Below are positions 45,386 to 53,700 of a stretch of 64,000 nt of DNA, one piece after another. The stretch's first letter is position 1, and every line of letters starts with the position of its first letter. The position numbers and the translations under genes were made by a program. This DNA comes from an uncultured Bacilli bacterium (GTDB taxonomy: Bacteria; Bacillota_I; Bacilli_A; RF39; UBA660), in contig CAKPHY010000001.1 in the NCBI GenBank assembly GCA_934162285.1, positions 29,748 through 93,747 on the forward strand, read 5' to 3'. The notes under the pieces were generated by a model. It ran no database searches and was not told the origin of the DNA. It worked only from the letters and a program-made list of their open reading frames with translations.

Positions 45386-46166
45386 CTATTCTTTTAAACT
45401 TATTTTTGGTGTAGGTAAATCTTCAGGCATAGTACCACCTAATTCTTTAATTGTGTTTCTGACTTTTTTACCTACTTCATAATGAATAGAATTTGCCGTA
45501 TATTCATTATCTACATTATCTCGTTTTAATTTGGCATCTGTTTGAGCAATTCTAAATATATTATCTGCTAGTTCTTCGCTACCCATGTTATCTAATATAT
45601 CTTAGTTTCTTTCTTTTAAAAATATCATCTGCTGTTTCTTCATTGTAAAAGCCTTTATATCCGGTATTATGAAATCTGGCTAAATCTGGCACGTTGCTAT
45701 TAACTGCTGTTTTATTTAAATTAAAAATTCCTTTTCTTGCTTGATTCCTTCGATATAGTCTTTTCTCATCTTCAGTAAGTTCATTATGCTCTTTTTCAGA
45801 TAGTTCTTGTTTTCTTGTTTGAATAGCAAAATAAGTTTTAGCTAAAGCAATTATTTTCTTCCTAGGATCACAGTTAAGTACAATCAGATAACATGCATAT
45901 CTTGATAATTTATAATCTTGTATTTTTCTTTTAGTATTTGAACCTATTTTGACCATTTTATTGACGCCAATAAAATGGTCTGAAGCATCATAATTACTAT
46001 TGTCACAGTTATTCATAGTCACTTTAATTTTTTTATGAAAATTTTGCCACAAATTATACTGTAATATTGGCATTAATTTCCTTGCTAGCCAATACTCGTT
46101 TCCAAATTCATCAAGACGTTTAATATCTTCAAATATTTTTTCTGTGTATTCTTTTAATTCATTCAT
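45386..46166 (-). pseudogene. dinD: DNA-damage-inducible protein D, frameshifted
   Basis: Two adjacent frames together encode DinD. The first (46166-45588, 192 codons) has FGNEYWLARKLMPILQYNLWQNF, YDASDHFIGVNKMVKIGS and DYKLSRYACYLIVLN, and ends KRKKLRYIR. The second (to 45386) has ILDNMGSEELADNIFRIAQT, YEVGKKVRNTIKELGG and TMPEDLPTPKISLKE. The whole span is 781 nt, not a multiple of three, so one base was gained or two lost near 45600, exactly where ...ILDNMGS should continue. In E. coli DinD is SOS-induced and antagonises RecA filaments. The frameshift removes the C-terminus from the main product. A sequencing error cannot be excluded. Confidence 0.88.
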
Positions 46167-46170
46167 CTTA

Positions 46171-47055
46171 TCATTTTCTTTTCAATGGACTACAAGTCTT
46201 TATTTTTAATTTATTATTTTTAATCTTAAATATAATACTTCCATCTTGATCTGTTCTATATACTTTTGAATCTTCTAAATTATTTAATGCTTCTTTATTA
46301 GGATGTCCATAACGATTATTCTTTCCAACACTAATAATGGAATTCTTAGGATTGATTTCATTTATAAAAGACTTACTACTGCTTGTCTTACTTCCATGAT
46401 GTCCTACTTTTAATACATCAATATTAGATAAGTTATATTTATTAAGAATATCCTTTTCTTTATCTATTCCAGCGTCTCCCATAAACATAAACTTATAACC
46501 ATCAAGTTCAGTATAAATAACATTTGAATTATCATTTTCATTATCATATTCTTTTGTTTGTAAAAAATATAGTTTTTTATTATCTATATTTAATTCTTTA
46601 ATGCATGAGTGATATTTTATTTTCTTTTTATCTAATACTTTGATTAATTCTTTTTCTAATTCATTAAACTCTCCGCAATTAAATACTACATTTTTCACTT
46701 TATAATTATTTATTAAATAAATACTATCTCCCATATGGTCAAAGTCTCCATGAGAGCCTATCATATAATCAATTTTTTTGACTCCTAATTCATTTAAATA
46801 TGTAATGTCTTTATCTTTACAGCCTTCACGACCGCCATCAATATAAATAGTTTTTTGATCGGTTCTAACTAAAATGGAATCATCATAATGACCAGAAGCA
46901 ATAAAGTGAATTTCTAATTTTGAACTTTTAATATTGGGATTAGAACAACTAATTATTTTAGTATTATTATTTTCGTCTTTAATTTTAATGGTTGTACTAT
47001 TAACTTTATTTTTAAAATAGTAAAGTTTTATAACCAGGCTCCTTGTAAGATTCAC
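46171..47055 (-). CDS. Metallo-beta-lactamase-fold hydrolase, ComEC C-terminal type (likely fused to the preceding Ig-like gene)
   Basis: The 294-codon frame carries an intact metallohydrolase domain: KLEIHFIASGHYDDSILVRT, the metal site GSHGDFDHMGD, MFMGDAGIDKE, and VLKVGHHGSKTSSSKSF, then ISVGKNNRYGHPNKE and YRTDQDGSIIFKI. Such domains occur at the ComEC C-terminus and in secreted surface enzymes. Its only upstream start is a GTG inside the preceding gene with no ribosome-binding site, in another frame. The N-terminal ~35 residues look like the end of an Ig-like domain. I infer one original gene split by a frameshift. It lies 4 nt before dinD. Confidence 0.75.
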   Translation of the reverse strand: MNLTRSLVIKLYYFKNKVNSTTIKIKDENNNTKIISCSNPNIKSSKLEIHFIASGHYDDSILVRTDQKTIYIDGGREGCKDKDITYLNELGVKKIDYMIGSHGDFDHMGDSIYLINNYKVKNVVFNCGEFNELEKELIKVLDKKKIKYHSCIKELNIDNKKLYFLQTKEYDNENDNSNVIYTELDGYKFMFMGDAGIDKEKDILNKYNLSNIDVLKVGHHGSKTSSSKSFINEINPKNSIISVGKNNRYGHPNKEALNNLEDSKVYRTDQDGSIIFKIKNNKLKIKTCSPLKRK

Positions 47056-47608
47056 CTTTAAATAGATAAATTTCTGATTGACCTTTTAAGCTAAATAGAC
47101 TTTGATTACTCTCTTTTACAATTATTAATCTTTTAGCAGATTCAATAATTTTATTGTTATTTTTAACATAATAATTTATAAAATATAAACCTTCTTTTTT
47201 ATTTACATTATTTGTAACTTCTACTTGATAATTAGAAATGTAACCTGGATCTATAAATTCTTCATTGGGAGCAATTACTATTGGATTGTTACCTTTTAAG
47301 GTAATATTTTTGGTTATTAATTCTTTATTTGTGTAATCATTACAAAAAAGGTAAACTTTGTAAATATTGTTGATATGATATACACCACTATAACTTTGAC
47401 AACCTTGATAATAAATGTGCATATCTTCTAAAGTTACATAGTTAATATTTGATGTAAAATATGATTTAGACTTATTTAGCATTTCTTTTTCTAATTTGGT
47501 ATATTTGTTTTCTTTAAACAGAAAAAATATGATAATTATTATTAAAATAATTAATCCTAGAATAATAAATTTAAAATATTTATCAAAATTATCTTTTATA
47601 TATTCCAT
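47012..47608 (-). CDS. Membrane-anchored Ig-like (DUF5011-type) protein, probably N-terminal part of a split gene
   Basis: 198 aa from ATG 47608 (AGGTGG upstream). A single membrane segment at about 15-33 is followed by an extracellular region. NPIVIAPNEEFIDPGYISNYQVEV begins an Ig-like domain of the DUF5011 kind (pattern I-x-V-G-x-x-Y-x-D-P-G-Y) and continues to YFINYYVKNN. A second repeat starts at EIYLFKGESYKEPGYK and then breaks off at a stop. In the next frame, sequence continues into the metallohydrolase, overlapping by 44 nt. Together they would form a membrane-tethered Ig-metallohydrolase. Confidence 0.7.
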   Translation of the reverse strand: MEYIKDNFDKYFKFIILGLIILIIIIIFFLFKENKYTKLEKEMLNKSKSYFTSNINYVTLEDMHIYYQGCQSYSGVYHINNIYKVYLFCNDYTNKELITKNITLKGNNPIVIAPNEEFIDPGYISNYQVEVTNNVNKKEGLYFINYYVKNNNKIIESAKRLIIVKESNQSLFSLKGQSEIYLFKGESYKEPGYKTLLF

Positions 47609-47671
47609 ACTACCACCTATTTTAATTATAGCATGGTGAAACCGTTTCGTAAATTTTAATTTTAAAGGCAA

Positions 47672-47699
47672 AATAAAAAAGATAGATTTCTCTATCTTA
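47672..47699 (-). terminator. Terminator after prmC
   Basis: AAGATAGA-GAAA-TCTATCTT followed by TTTTATTTT on the minus strand, overlapping the prmC stop region. Confidence 0.8.
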
Positions 47700-48398
47700 A
47701 AAATTTTTTATAAAAGCAAATCTATCTCTTCCTGATAAATCTTTTTCAATTATAGCTTCATTATCTAAGTATTTTTTAGATAATTCTTGAATTTTTTTCC
47801 CTTGAGATTCTCCAATTTCAAAGGCAATTAAATATTTATCATTTAAATATTTTTTAATATTTTTTAATATTTCTTCGTAATAATAAATGCCATTATTGGG
47901 TGCATATAATGCTAAATGAGGTTCATTGTTTTTTACAACATCCATTATTTCTTCATCATAAGCAATATATGGAGGATTAGAAACAACTATATCATATTTT
48001 TCTGTTAATGGTTCAAGCAAATTTCCTTCTTTAAAATTAATTGAAACATTATTTTCTAAAGCATTTTCTTTAGCTACATTTAAAGCTTTTTTAGATATAT
48101 CAGTTGCTGTAACAGATGATGTCAACTTTTTTTTTAAAGTTATAGCTATAGCTCCTGATCCTGTGCCAATATCTACAATACTAGGATTCTTAAAATGGGA
48201 AGAATATTGGATTACTTTAGAAACAAGTTCTTCGGTTTCAAAACGAGGTATTAAAACATCTTCATTAACTTTTAAAATAATACCATAAAAATCAACATTA
48301 CCAACAATATATTGAACTGGAAGTCCTGCTGCTAATTTTTTTTTAGCTTCTTCAAGATCTCCTTGATAATATTTTTTTAGATACTCTAAATCAGTCAT
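47697..48398 (-). CDS. prmC: Peptide chain release factor N5-glutamine methyltransferase, short N-terminus
   Basis: Methylates the GGQ glutamine of release factors using S-adenosylmethionine. Motifs: PVQYIVGNVDFYG, the SAM loop IVDIGTGSGAIAI, NVSINFKEGNLLEPL and the catalytic VSNPPYIAY. It overlaps prfA by one base, the usual prfA-prmC pair. At 233 aa it is ~50 residues shorter than most; the N-terminal helical domain that contacts the release factor is cut to ~25 residues. The start at 48398 abuts prfA, so no longer version fits. Confidence 0.94.
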   Translation of the reverse strand: MTDLEYLKKYYQGDLEEAKKKLAAGLPVQYIVGNVDFYGIILKVNEDVLIPRFETEELVSKVIQYSSHFKNPSIVDIGTGSGAIAITLKKKLTSSVTATDISKKALNVAKENALENNVSINFKEGNLLEPLTEKYDIVVSNPPYIAYDEEIMDVVKNNEPHLALYAPNNGIYYYEEILKNIKKYLNDKYLIAFEIGESQGKKIQELSKKYLDNEAIIEKDLSGRDRFAFIKNF

Positions 48399-49453
48399 TA
48401 TTCTCCTCTTAATTTACGGGCTTGATCTTCAGCTATTAAGGCTTCGATTATTTTATCTAGATCGCCTTCCATAACACGATCTAAAGTATTAATTGTAAAG
48501 CCAATACGATGATCAGTTACACGATTTTGCGGATAATTATATGTTCTTATTTTTTCTGAACGATCACCAGTACCGATTTTACTTCTTCTTTCATTACCTA
48601 ATTCTTTTTCACGTTCTTGATTTTTCAAATCATATAAACGAGTTGTTAATATTTTGATAGCTTTTTCTTTATTTTTAATTTGACTTCTTTCTGTTTGACT
48701 ATAAACAACAATTCCAGTTGGAATATGGGTTAAACGAACAGCAGAATCGGTCGTATTAACACCTTGTCCACCACAACCACTACTACGAGTTATATCAATA
48801 CGAACTTCATTCATATCTAATTCAAAATCTAATTCTTCAGCTTCTGGCATTACTAACACTGTTGCTGTTGAGGTATGAACGCGACCAGCTGTTTCAGTTT
48901 CAGGAACTCTTTGAACACGATGAGCTCCACTTTCATATTTTAACTTGCTATAAACGTTTTCACCTTTAATCATGAAGCTTACTTGAGCATAACCACCAGC
49001 AGCTCCTTCAACAGATTCTAATTCTTCAACTTTCCAGCCTTCTTTTTCAGCATACTTAACGTACATACGATATAGGTCGCCTGCAAAAATATTTCCTTCA
49101 TCGCCACCAGCAGCACCACGAATTTCAACTATTACATTCTTGCCATCATTAGGATCTTTTGGTAATAAAAGAATTTCGATATCGCTTTCTAATTTTTTCT
49201 TTTCTTCTTCTAAAGCAACTAATTCTTCATGAGCCATTTCACCTAATTCAGGATCTTTACTCATTTCTTTAGCATCTTCGATTCCTTTAATTACTTTCTT
49301 ATATGATTGATATGCTTCATAGGCATCTCTTAAACTTGCTTGTTCTTTAGTAATTTCCAATGTTCTTTTAATATTAGAAATTGTTTCTGGTTTCTCTAAT
49401 TCATGTTCTAATTCTAAGTATTTATCTTCTATTTTTTGTAATCTTTCGATCAT
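48398..49453 (-). CDS. prfA: Peptide chain release factor 1
   Basis: Recognises UAA and UAG stops, 351 aa. The catalytic loop is GCGGQGVNTT; codon recognition uses PET in RVPETETAGRVHTST where most RF1s have PAT. RGAAGGDEGNIFAGDLYRMY and TYNYPQNRVTDHRIG are family blocks. The promoter is TTTACT-17-TATAAT and the ribosome-binding site is AGAGGCG. Confidence 0.97.
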   Translation of the reverse strand: MIERLQKIEDKYLELEHELEKPETISNIKRTLEITKEQASLRDAYEAYQSYKKVIKGIEDAKEMSKDPELGEMAHEELVALEEEKKKLESDIEILLLPKDPNDGKNVIVEIRGAAGGDEGNIFAGDLYRMYVKYAEKEGWKVEELESVEGAAGGYAQVSFMIKGENVYSKLKYESGAHRVQRVPETETAGRVHTSTATVLVMPEAEELDFELDMNEVRIDITRSSGCGGQGVNTTDSAVRLTHIPTGIVVYSQTERSQIKNKEKAIKILTTRLYDLKNQEREKELGNERRSKIGTGDRSEKIRTYNYPQNRVTDHRIGFTINTLDRVMEGDLDKIIEALIAEDQARKLRGE

Positions 49454-49476
49454 GAAATATCGCCTCTTTCGTGTTA

Positions 49477-49505
49477 ATTATACTATATTAATTATTCTTA
49501 GTAAA
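49477..49505 (-). promoter_or_regulatory. Promoter of prfA-prmC
   Basis: TTTACT (49505-49500), 17 bp and TATAAT (49482-49477). Confidence 0.65.
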
Positions 49506-49525
49506 GAAATTTATTTTTTTAGTAA

Positions 49526-49565
49526 GAAAAAGAGAATTAAAAGTTTTTGAAATCTTTTAATTCTC
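49526..49565 (-). terminator. Terminator within the last codons of the ABC ATPase gene
   Basis: GAGAATTAAAAG (49565-49554) pairs with CTTTTAATTCTC (49543-49532), then TTTTTC on the minus strand. The 12 bp stem starts ten codons before the stop. Confidence 0.85.
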
Positions 49566-50160
49566 CATCTTCCATTTCATATACTTTATCACATAATGCT
49601 TTTATGTCTTCTTCATAGTGGCTAGTTAATATGATAGTTTTACCAGCATTTTTTAATTCTTTCAATTTTTCACGGAAAAATTTTACTGATTCTTTATCTA
49701 AACCATTAAAGGGTTCATCTAATATTAATATTTTGGGATTCTCCATTATTGCTTGAGCTAATTTTAACTTTTGTTTCATGCCAGTTGAATAGTTTTTATA
49801 TTTAGTTTTATTGTATGGATCTAGTTTTACATAATTCATTATTTCTTTTATTTGATCATCATTTAATTCATTTTTTAAAATTGCTAATAATTTTAAATTA
49901 TTAAATCCACTTTCATTATCTAAAAAACCAGTATCAATTAAAACACCATAATCTTTTATTACTTCAAATCCATGATAATTTATTGAACCAGATGTTGGGA
50001 TATAAAGTCCAGCTAACATTTTTAATAAAACGGTTTTACCACAACCATTTCTACCAATGATACCAGTTATCGTTTGTTCTTCTATTTCAAAAGAAACATT
50101 TTTAACAACTTCTTTTTCATTAAAAGTTTTAGTCAAATTTTTAGTACTTAAAACAATCAT
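49537..50160 (-). CDS. ABC transporter ATP-binding protein (ABC-2 type exporter)
   Basis: 207 aa. Walker A is GRNGCGKTVLLK, the signature is YSTGMKQKLKLAQA, Walker B is ILILDEPFNGLD and the switch histidine is in LTSHYEED. It overlaps the upstream membrane gene by 4 nt. With two polytopic partners and a membrane-anchored protein it forms a four-gene transport module. Substrate unknown; such small modules often export peptides or lantibiotic-like compounds, or confer immunity, which is speculation here. Confidence 0.92.
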   Translation of the reverse strand: MIVLSTKNLTKTFNEKEVVKNVSFEIEEQTITGIIGRNGCGKTVLLKMLAGLYIPTSGSINYHGFEVIKDYGVLIDTGFLDNESGFNNLKLLAILKNELNDDQIKEIMNYVKLDPYNKTKYKNYSTGMKQKLKLAQAIMENPKILILDEPFNGLDKESVKFFREKLKELKNAGKTIILTSHYEEDIKALCDKVYEMEDGELKDFKNF

Positions 50161-50870
50161 CCTAAATCTTCCTTTCTAAATTCTATTTTGCATAATTTAT
50201 TAGATAAAATTAAAAAGATTAGATATGTGGTTATTATTACAAACCAGTATTTAAATTTTAAAGTAGTTTCCACAAATGAAAGTTTAGCAAATATTTGTAA
50301 AATTACATAAAAGGAAATATAAAATATAGTAGACAACATAGAATTTTTAGTTTTTAAATATATGAATAGATAAATATTCGGTATTATAAGTGTCATTTCT
50401 AATTTAATTAATAAAGCTACTAACACTTGTAAATTAAAAGTGAATGATTTTTCAACTAAAATTAATCCCATGAACACTAAATATAAATAGAGTAAAAATA
50501 TAATTATTGCATAAAAATTACTGAAAAAGATTAGTTCTTTAAACCATTTATCACGACCAATTCTAGTAAATGTTGCTTGAGTATTTTTATTTAAAAAGTA
50601 ATCTATAAAAGAAAGCATAACATAAGAAATAAGTGATAAATAGCAAAAATCTAACAAAATTGCTAAAATCGCACTTTCTTTATCAGCAAATGCTAATGGT
50701 AATAATTCGGCAAATAGTAAATATGTTGGATTAGTCATTTCTAGATCGACCATATAATTACTTTTAGTGGTAGCAAATAATTTAGCAATAAAAATGGTTA
50801 ATATAGCAAATATTCCAGTCCAAATTAAGAAATATTTATTTTTAACAAATTTTCTTAAAATTGTTATCAT
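50157..50870 (-). CDS. Polytopic membrane protein, ABC module subunit
   Basis: 237 aa, six hydrophobic segments with little soluble sequence. No conserved motif recognised. It overlaps its neighbours by 4 nt on both sides, so it is almost certainly a transport subunit for the ATPase encoded next. FTRIGRDKWFKELIFF resembles the IRx(K/R)W coupling-helix region also seen in the 301 aa partner (ISNIIRIGKRKYFNQTI). Confidence 0.75.
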   Translation of the reverse strand: MITILRKFVKNKYFLIWTGIFAILTIFIAKLFATTKSNYMVDLEMTNPTYLLFAELLPLAFADKESAILAILLDFCYLSLISYVMLSFIDYFLNKNTQATFTRIGRDKWFKELIFFSNFYAIIIFLLYLYLVFMGLILVEKSFTFNLQVLVALLIKLEMTLIIPNIYLFIYLKTKNSMLSTIFYISFYVILQIFAKLSFVETTLKFKYWFVIITTYLIFLILSNKLCKIEFRKEDLG

Positions 50871-51772
50871 ATATTATCTTCAACCTTTCTTTTATAAATT
50901 ACTCTAGAAATAATTGTTATAATTATAGTTAAAGATAACATTGTTAGTATTGTTGATAACATATTAAAATTTTGACTATAAAAAGCACAAGCATAAATAG
51001 AATAATAAAATATTAGAGCAACTTTACCAAATAAAGTTGGAATTATAGAAATTAATAAAATTGAAAATATAAATACAATATATGATAAAGGTTTATTATT
51101 TAATAAAGAAATAATTATTATTGATAATGATGATATAAAAAAGCCATATAGGAATGATATTACAAAGTCGGTGATTAACATTAAGTAAGGACTATTTTGA
51201 TTATATTTAAAAAATTCGCCTAATCCTAAAGGAATATCAAGCATGTAACTACTAGATCCAGTAGGAAAGAAAATTAAAAGTAATAATAGAAATAATAATT
51301 TGGGTATCACAAATATTAAACCGGCAATTATTCCGTTTTTAATAATGGTTTGATTAAAATATTTTCTTTTACCTATTCTTATAATATTAGATATTGAATA
51401 TTTATTGTAAATTTCTGAATATAAATTTTTAGCTATTTTAGAAAAAATTATAAAAGGTAAAATATAATATGCAAAAGAACATAAGTAAGTTCCAAGAACA
51501 ATTGCATATAAATATAGTGCTGATTGAATGTTTATTAAACTAGGATCTAAATAAATTAAAAATGCATTATTAACGATTAAATCATGAATATTTCCTTCTA
51601 AATATTCTTCTACATATTGATATAGATATGAATCAGGAAAATATTTAAAAGTTGAATAGAAAAAATAGTTTTTAAATTGTAAAAAAGATATAATTAAAAT
51701 TAAAAACATTATAGTTATTATTATGATAAAATTTTTACTTTTAAGATCAATTTTTATTTTTCTTATTAACAT
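50867..51772 (-). CDS. Polytopic membrane protein, ABC module subunit
   Basis: 301 aa with about seven hydrophobic segments. The cytoplasmic loop NIIRIGKRKYFNQTIIKNG is similar to FTRIGRDKWFKELI in the neighbouring subunit, suggesting both dock on the ATPase in the same way. Not assigned to a named family. Four-base overlap with the next gene. Confidence 0.75.
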   Translation of the reverse strand: MLIRKIKIDLKSKNFIIIITIMFLILIISFLQFKNYFFYSTFKYFPDSYLYQYVEEYLEGNIHDLIVNNAFLIYLDPSLINIQSALYLYAIVLGTYLCSFAYYILPFIIFSKIAKNLYSEIYNKYSISNIIRIGKRKYFNQTIIKNGIIAGLIFVIPKLLFLLLLLIFFPTGSSSYMLDIPLGLGEFFKYNQNSPYLMLITDFVISFLYGFFISSLSIIIISLLNNKPLSYIVFIFSILLISIIPTLFGKVALIFYYSIYACAFYSQNFNMLSTILTMLSLTIIITIISRVIYKRKVEDNI

Positions 51773-51779
51773 ATTTCAC

Positions 51780-52685
51780 CTACATATAAAAAAGGGGATA
51801 TTTTTTTTCTTCTAATTGTCTTTTTAAATAATCAAGATCTAATTGATAAGTATATTTATAATATTTAACTGTTGAATAGATACGATCTTTTCTAGTATAT
51901 TTATATTCTAAATTAAAAACTTCTTCTTCCATTTCTTTTAAACAAGTTTGTGGATAACCTGAAAACAAAGTAAAATAGTTAGATAATGTTTGTAAAGAAA
52001 AATCTTTTAAATTTTTAGCAATAACTTCTACGATAATATCTTCATGTTCTTGATAAAATTCATCATATTTTTCTTCAATTGCTTTTTTTAAGGTGTTTAA
52101 ATTATAATCATATTTTATTTCTTTATATTGGTATAAATTATTTGTAAATAAATCTAAAACATTTTTATAGTTATTATTTTTTAGATATTCTAAATATAAG
52201 TTTTTATATGTTTCTTTTTTAATAACTTTTTTGGATATTTTATAAGTGTAGACCCCGTTTTCATAAGTATATAAAGGCTTTGATGTGCCCGTATTTTCTA
52301 ATATTTCATTTGAAAGTTTATAGTTACAACCATTACGACCGTTTTGGATCTTAGCGAATTCATCAAAAGCAGTTATTAAATCTTCATTTTCACTTGTCTC
52401 ATTTAAATAATTTAAAATGGGAATGATTTTATAGTCTGCAAAGTTTTTTATTAATTCCCCTTTGGTAGTTTTTTTCCCTTTCAAAGAAGCTTCTGCAGCA
52501 CGTATCGAGTCATATTTTATGTCATTATTATAAGAAAAAACTATTGAATTCATTCCTCTTACATAATCATCATATTCTTCATATTCATTTTTTTCTTTAG
52601 AATAATAAAGATATCCATAAAACGAGCAAGTAAATAGTATTAAAATAGCCGTTATTAGATAAATTATTTTTTCACTTTTTTTCAT
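51780..52685 (-). CDS. Membrane-anchored protein of unknown function in the ABC module
   Basis: 301 aa. One N-terminal membrane segment (about 8-27) is followed by a charged, largely helical domain of ~270 residues rich in Lys, Glu and Tyr. I recognise no family. It is first in the operon with two membrane subunits and an ATPase and starts 7 nt upstream of the next gene, so it is likely an accessory or substrate-capture component. TTGACA-18-TAATAT stands upstream. Confidence 0.7.
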   Translation of the reverse strand: MKKSEKIIYLITAILILFTCSFYGYLYYSKEKNEYEEYDDYVRGMNSIVFSYNNDIKYDSIRAAEASLKGKKTTKGELIKNFADYKIIPILNYLNETSENEDLITAFDEFAKIQNGRNGCNYKLSNEILENTGTSKPLYTYENGVYTYKISKKVIKKETYKNLYLEYLKNNNYKNVLDLFTNNLYQYKEIKYDYNLNTLKKAIEEKYDEFYQEHEDIIVEVIAKNLKDFSLQTLSNYFTLFSGYPQTCLKEMEEEVFNLEYKYTRKDRIYSTVKYYKYTYQLDLDYLKRQLEEKKYPLFYM

Positions 52686-52723
52686 ATTACTCCTTATATT
52701 TTATATTGCTTTCTATTAACTAA

Positions 52724-52753
52724 ATATTATCATCTTGTTAGTTATATTGTCAA
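52724..52753 (-). promoter_or_regulatory. Promoter of the four-gene ABC module
   Basis: TTGACA (52753-52748), 18 bp and TAATAT (52729-52724). Confidence 0.7.
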
Positions 52754-52825
52754 TTATTATGGTTATTTTATTTTAAAGTTATTTTATAATTTTTTTATTT
52801 ATGTTACAATTTATATGGTGAAAAT

Positions 52826-53641
52826 ATGAATATTAAAATTCCTAAGTGGTTAATAATTGTTTCTTTTATATTTTTAATTTTTCTAGCTTTTTTAATGTAT
52901 TTAAGATATATTGGAACATCTGGATTAGTAGTAAAAGAATATAAAGTTGTTAATAAAAATATTACAGAAAATTATCATGGTTTAAAAATTGTTCAATTAT
53001 CAGATATTCATTATAAGACAACTATTAATAATAAAGATTTACTTAAAATTGTTGATAAAATTAATTATATCAATCCTGATATTGTTGTTTTTACTGGTGA
53101 TCTATTTGATAACAAGATTAAATATAGTGATAATGATTTAAAAGAATTAAAGAATTCTTTAAATAAAATTAAGGTTTCATATAAAAAATATGCTATTAAT
53201 GGTAATCATGATGATATTGATATGTGGAAAAGTGTAATTTCTGATAGTGGATTTGTAGATATTCGCGACAGTTATGATTTAATCTATATGAATGATGTTA
53301 AACCAATTTTAATAAGTGGATTAGATCAAGATAGTGATAAAGTTAATAAGTTTTTAGAAAATGATAATGTTTATTCAATTGTTATTATGCATGAACCTGA
53401 TAAGGCGCTTAATGTTAGCGGTTATAATTTAATGCTTGGTGGTCACTCTCATAATGGTCAGATTAGATTACCTTATATTGGAGCTTTATATAAGATTGAG
53501 GGATCTAAAACTTACTATGATGAACATTATAAAATTAAAGGAAATGATTTATTTATTTCAGGAGGACTTGGTTGTAGTTTACTTAACTTGCGTTTTTTCA
53601 ATCATCCTTCAATTAATTTTTATCGTATTGTTAATAAATAA
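52826..53641 (+). CDS. Membrane-anchored metallophosphoesterase
   Basis: 271 aa calcineurin-like phosphoesterase. A membrane segment covers residues ~8-28. Metal-binding motifs in order: QLSDIHYK (Asp60, His62), FTGDLFDN, INGNHDD, MHEP and GGHSHNGQIRLP. The set is complete. It belongs to the YaeI/YkuE-like group of membrane-tethered enzymes, some of which act on lipid-linked substrates; the substrate here is unknown. GGTGAAAAT precedes the start. Confidence 0.92.
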   Translation: MNIKIPKWLIIVSFIFLIFLAFLMYLRYIGTSGLVVKEYKVVNKNITENYHGLKIVQLSDIHYKTTINNKDLLKIVDKINYINPDIVVFTGDLFDNKIKYSDNDLKELKNSLNKIKVSYKKYAINGNHDDIDMWKSVISDSGFVDIRDSYDLIYMNDVKPILISGLDQDSDKVNKFLENDNVYSIVIMHEPDKALNVSGYNLMLGGHSHNGQIRLPYIGALYKIEGSKTYYDEHYKIKGNDLFISGGLGCSLLNLRFFNHPSINFYRIVNK

Positions 53642-53672
53642 TGTGTAATTTTTTACACATTTTTATTTTGTT
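53641..53672 (+). terminator. Terminator after the metallophosphoesterase gene
   Basis: ATGTGTAA-TTTT-TTACACAT followed by TTTTATTTTG, starting on the last base of the stop codon. Confidence 0.85.
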
Positions 53673-53700
53673 TTTGTTAATAATATTTTTGAGGGATATT

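Noticed and set aside
44472..47608. Prophage remnant around dinD
   Set aside because: No phage structural, lysis or integrase genes. DinD alone is not enough.
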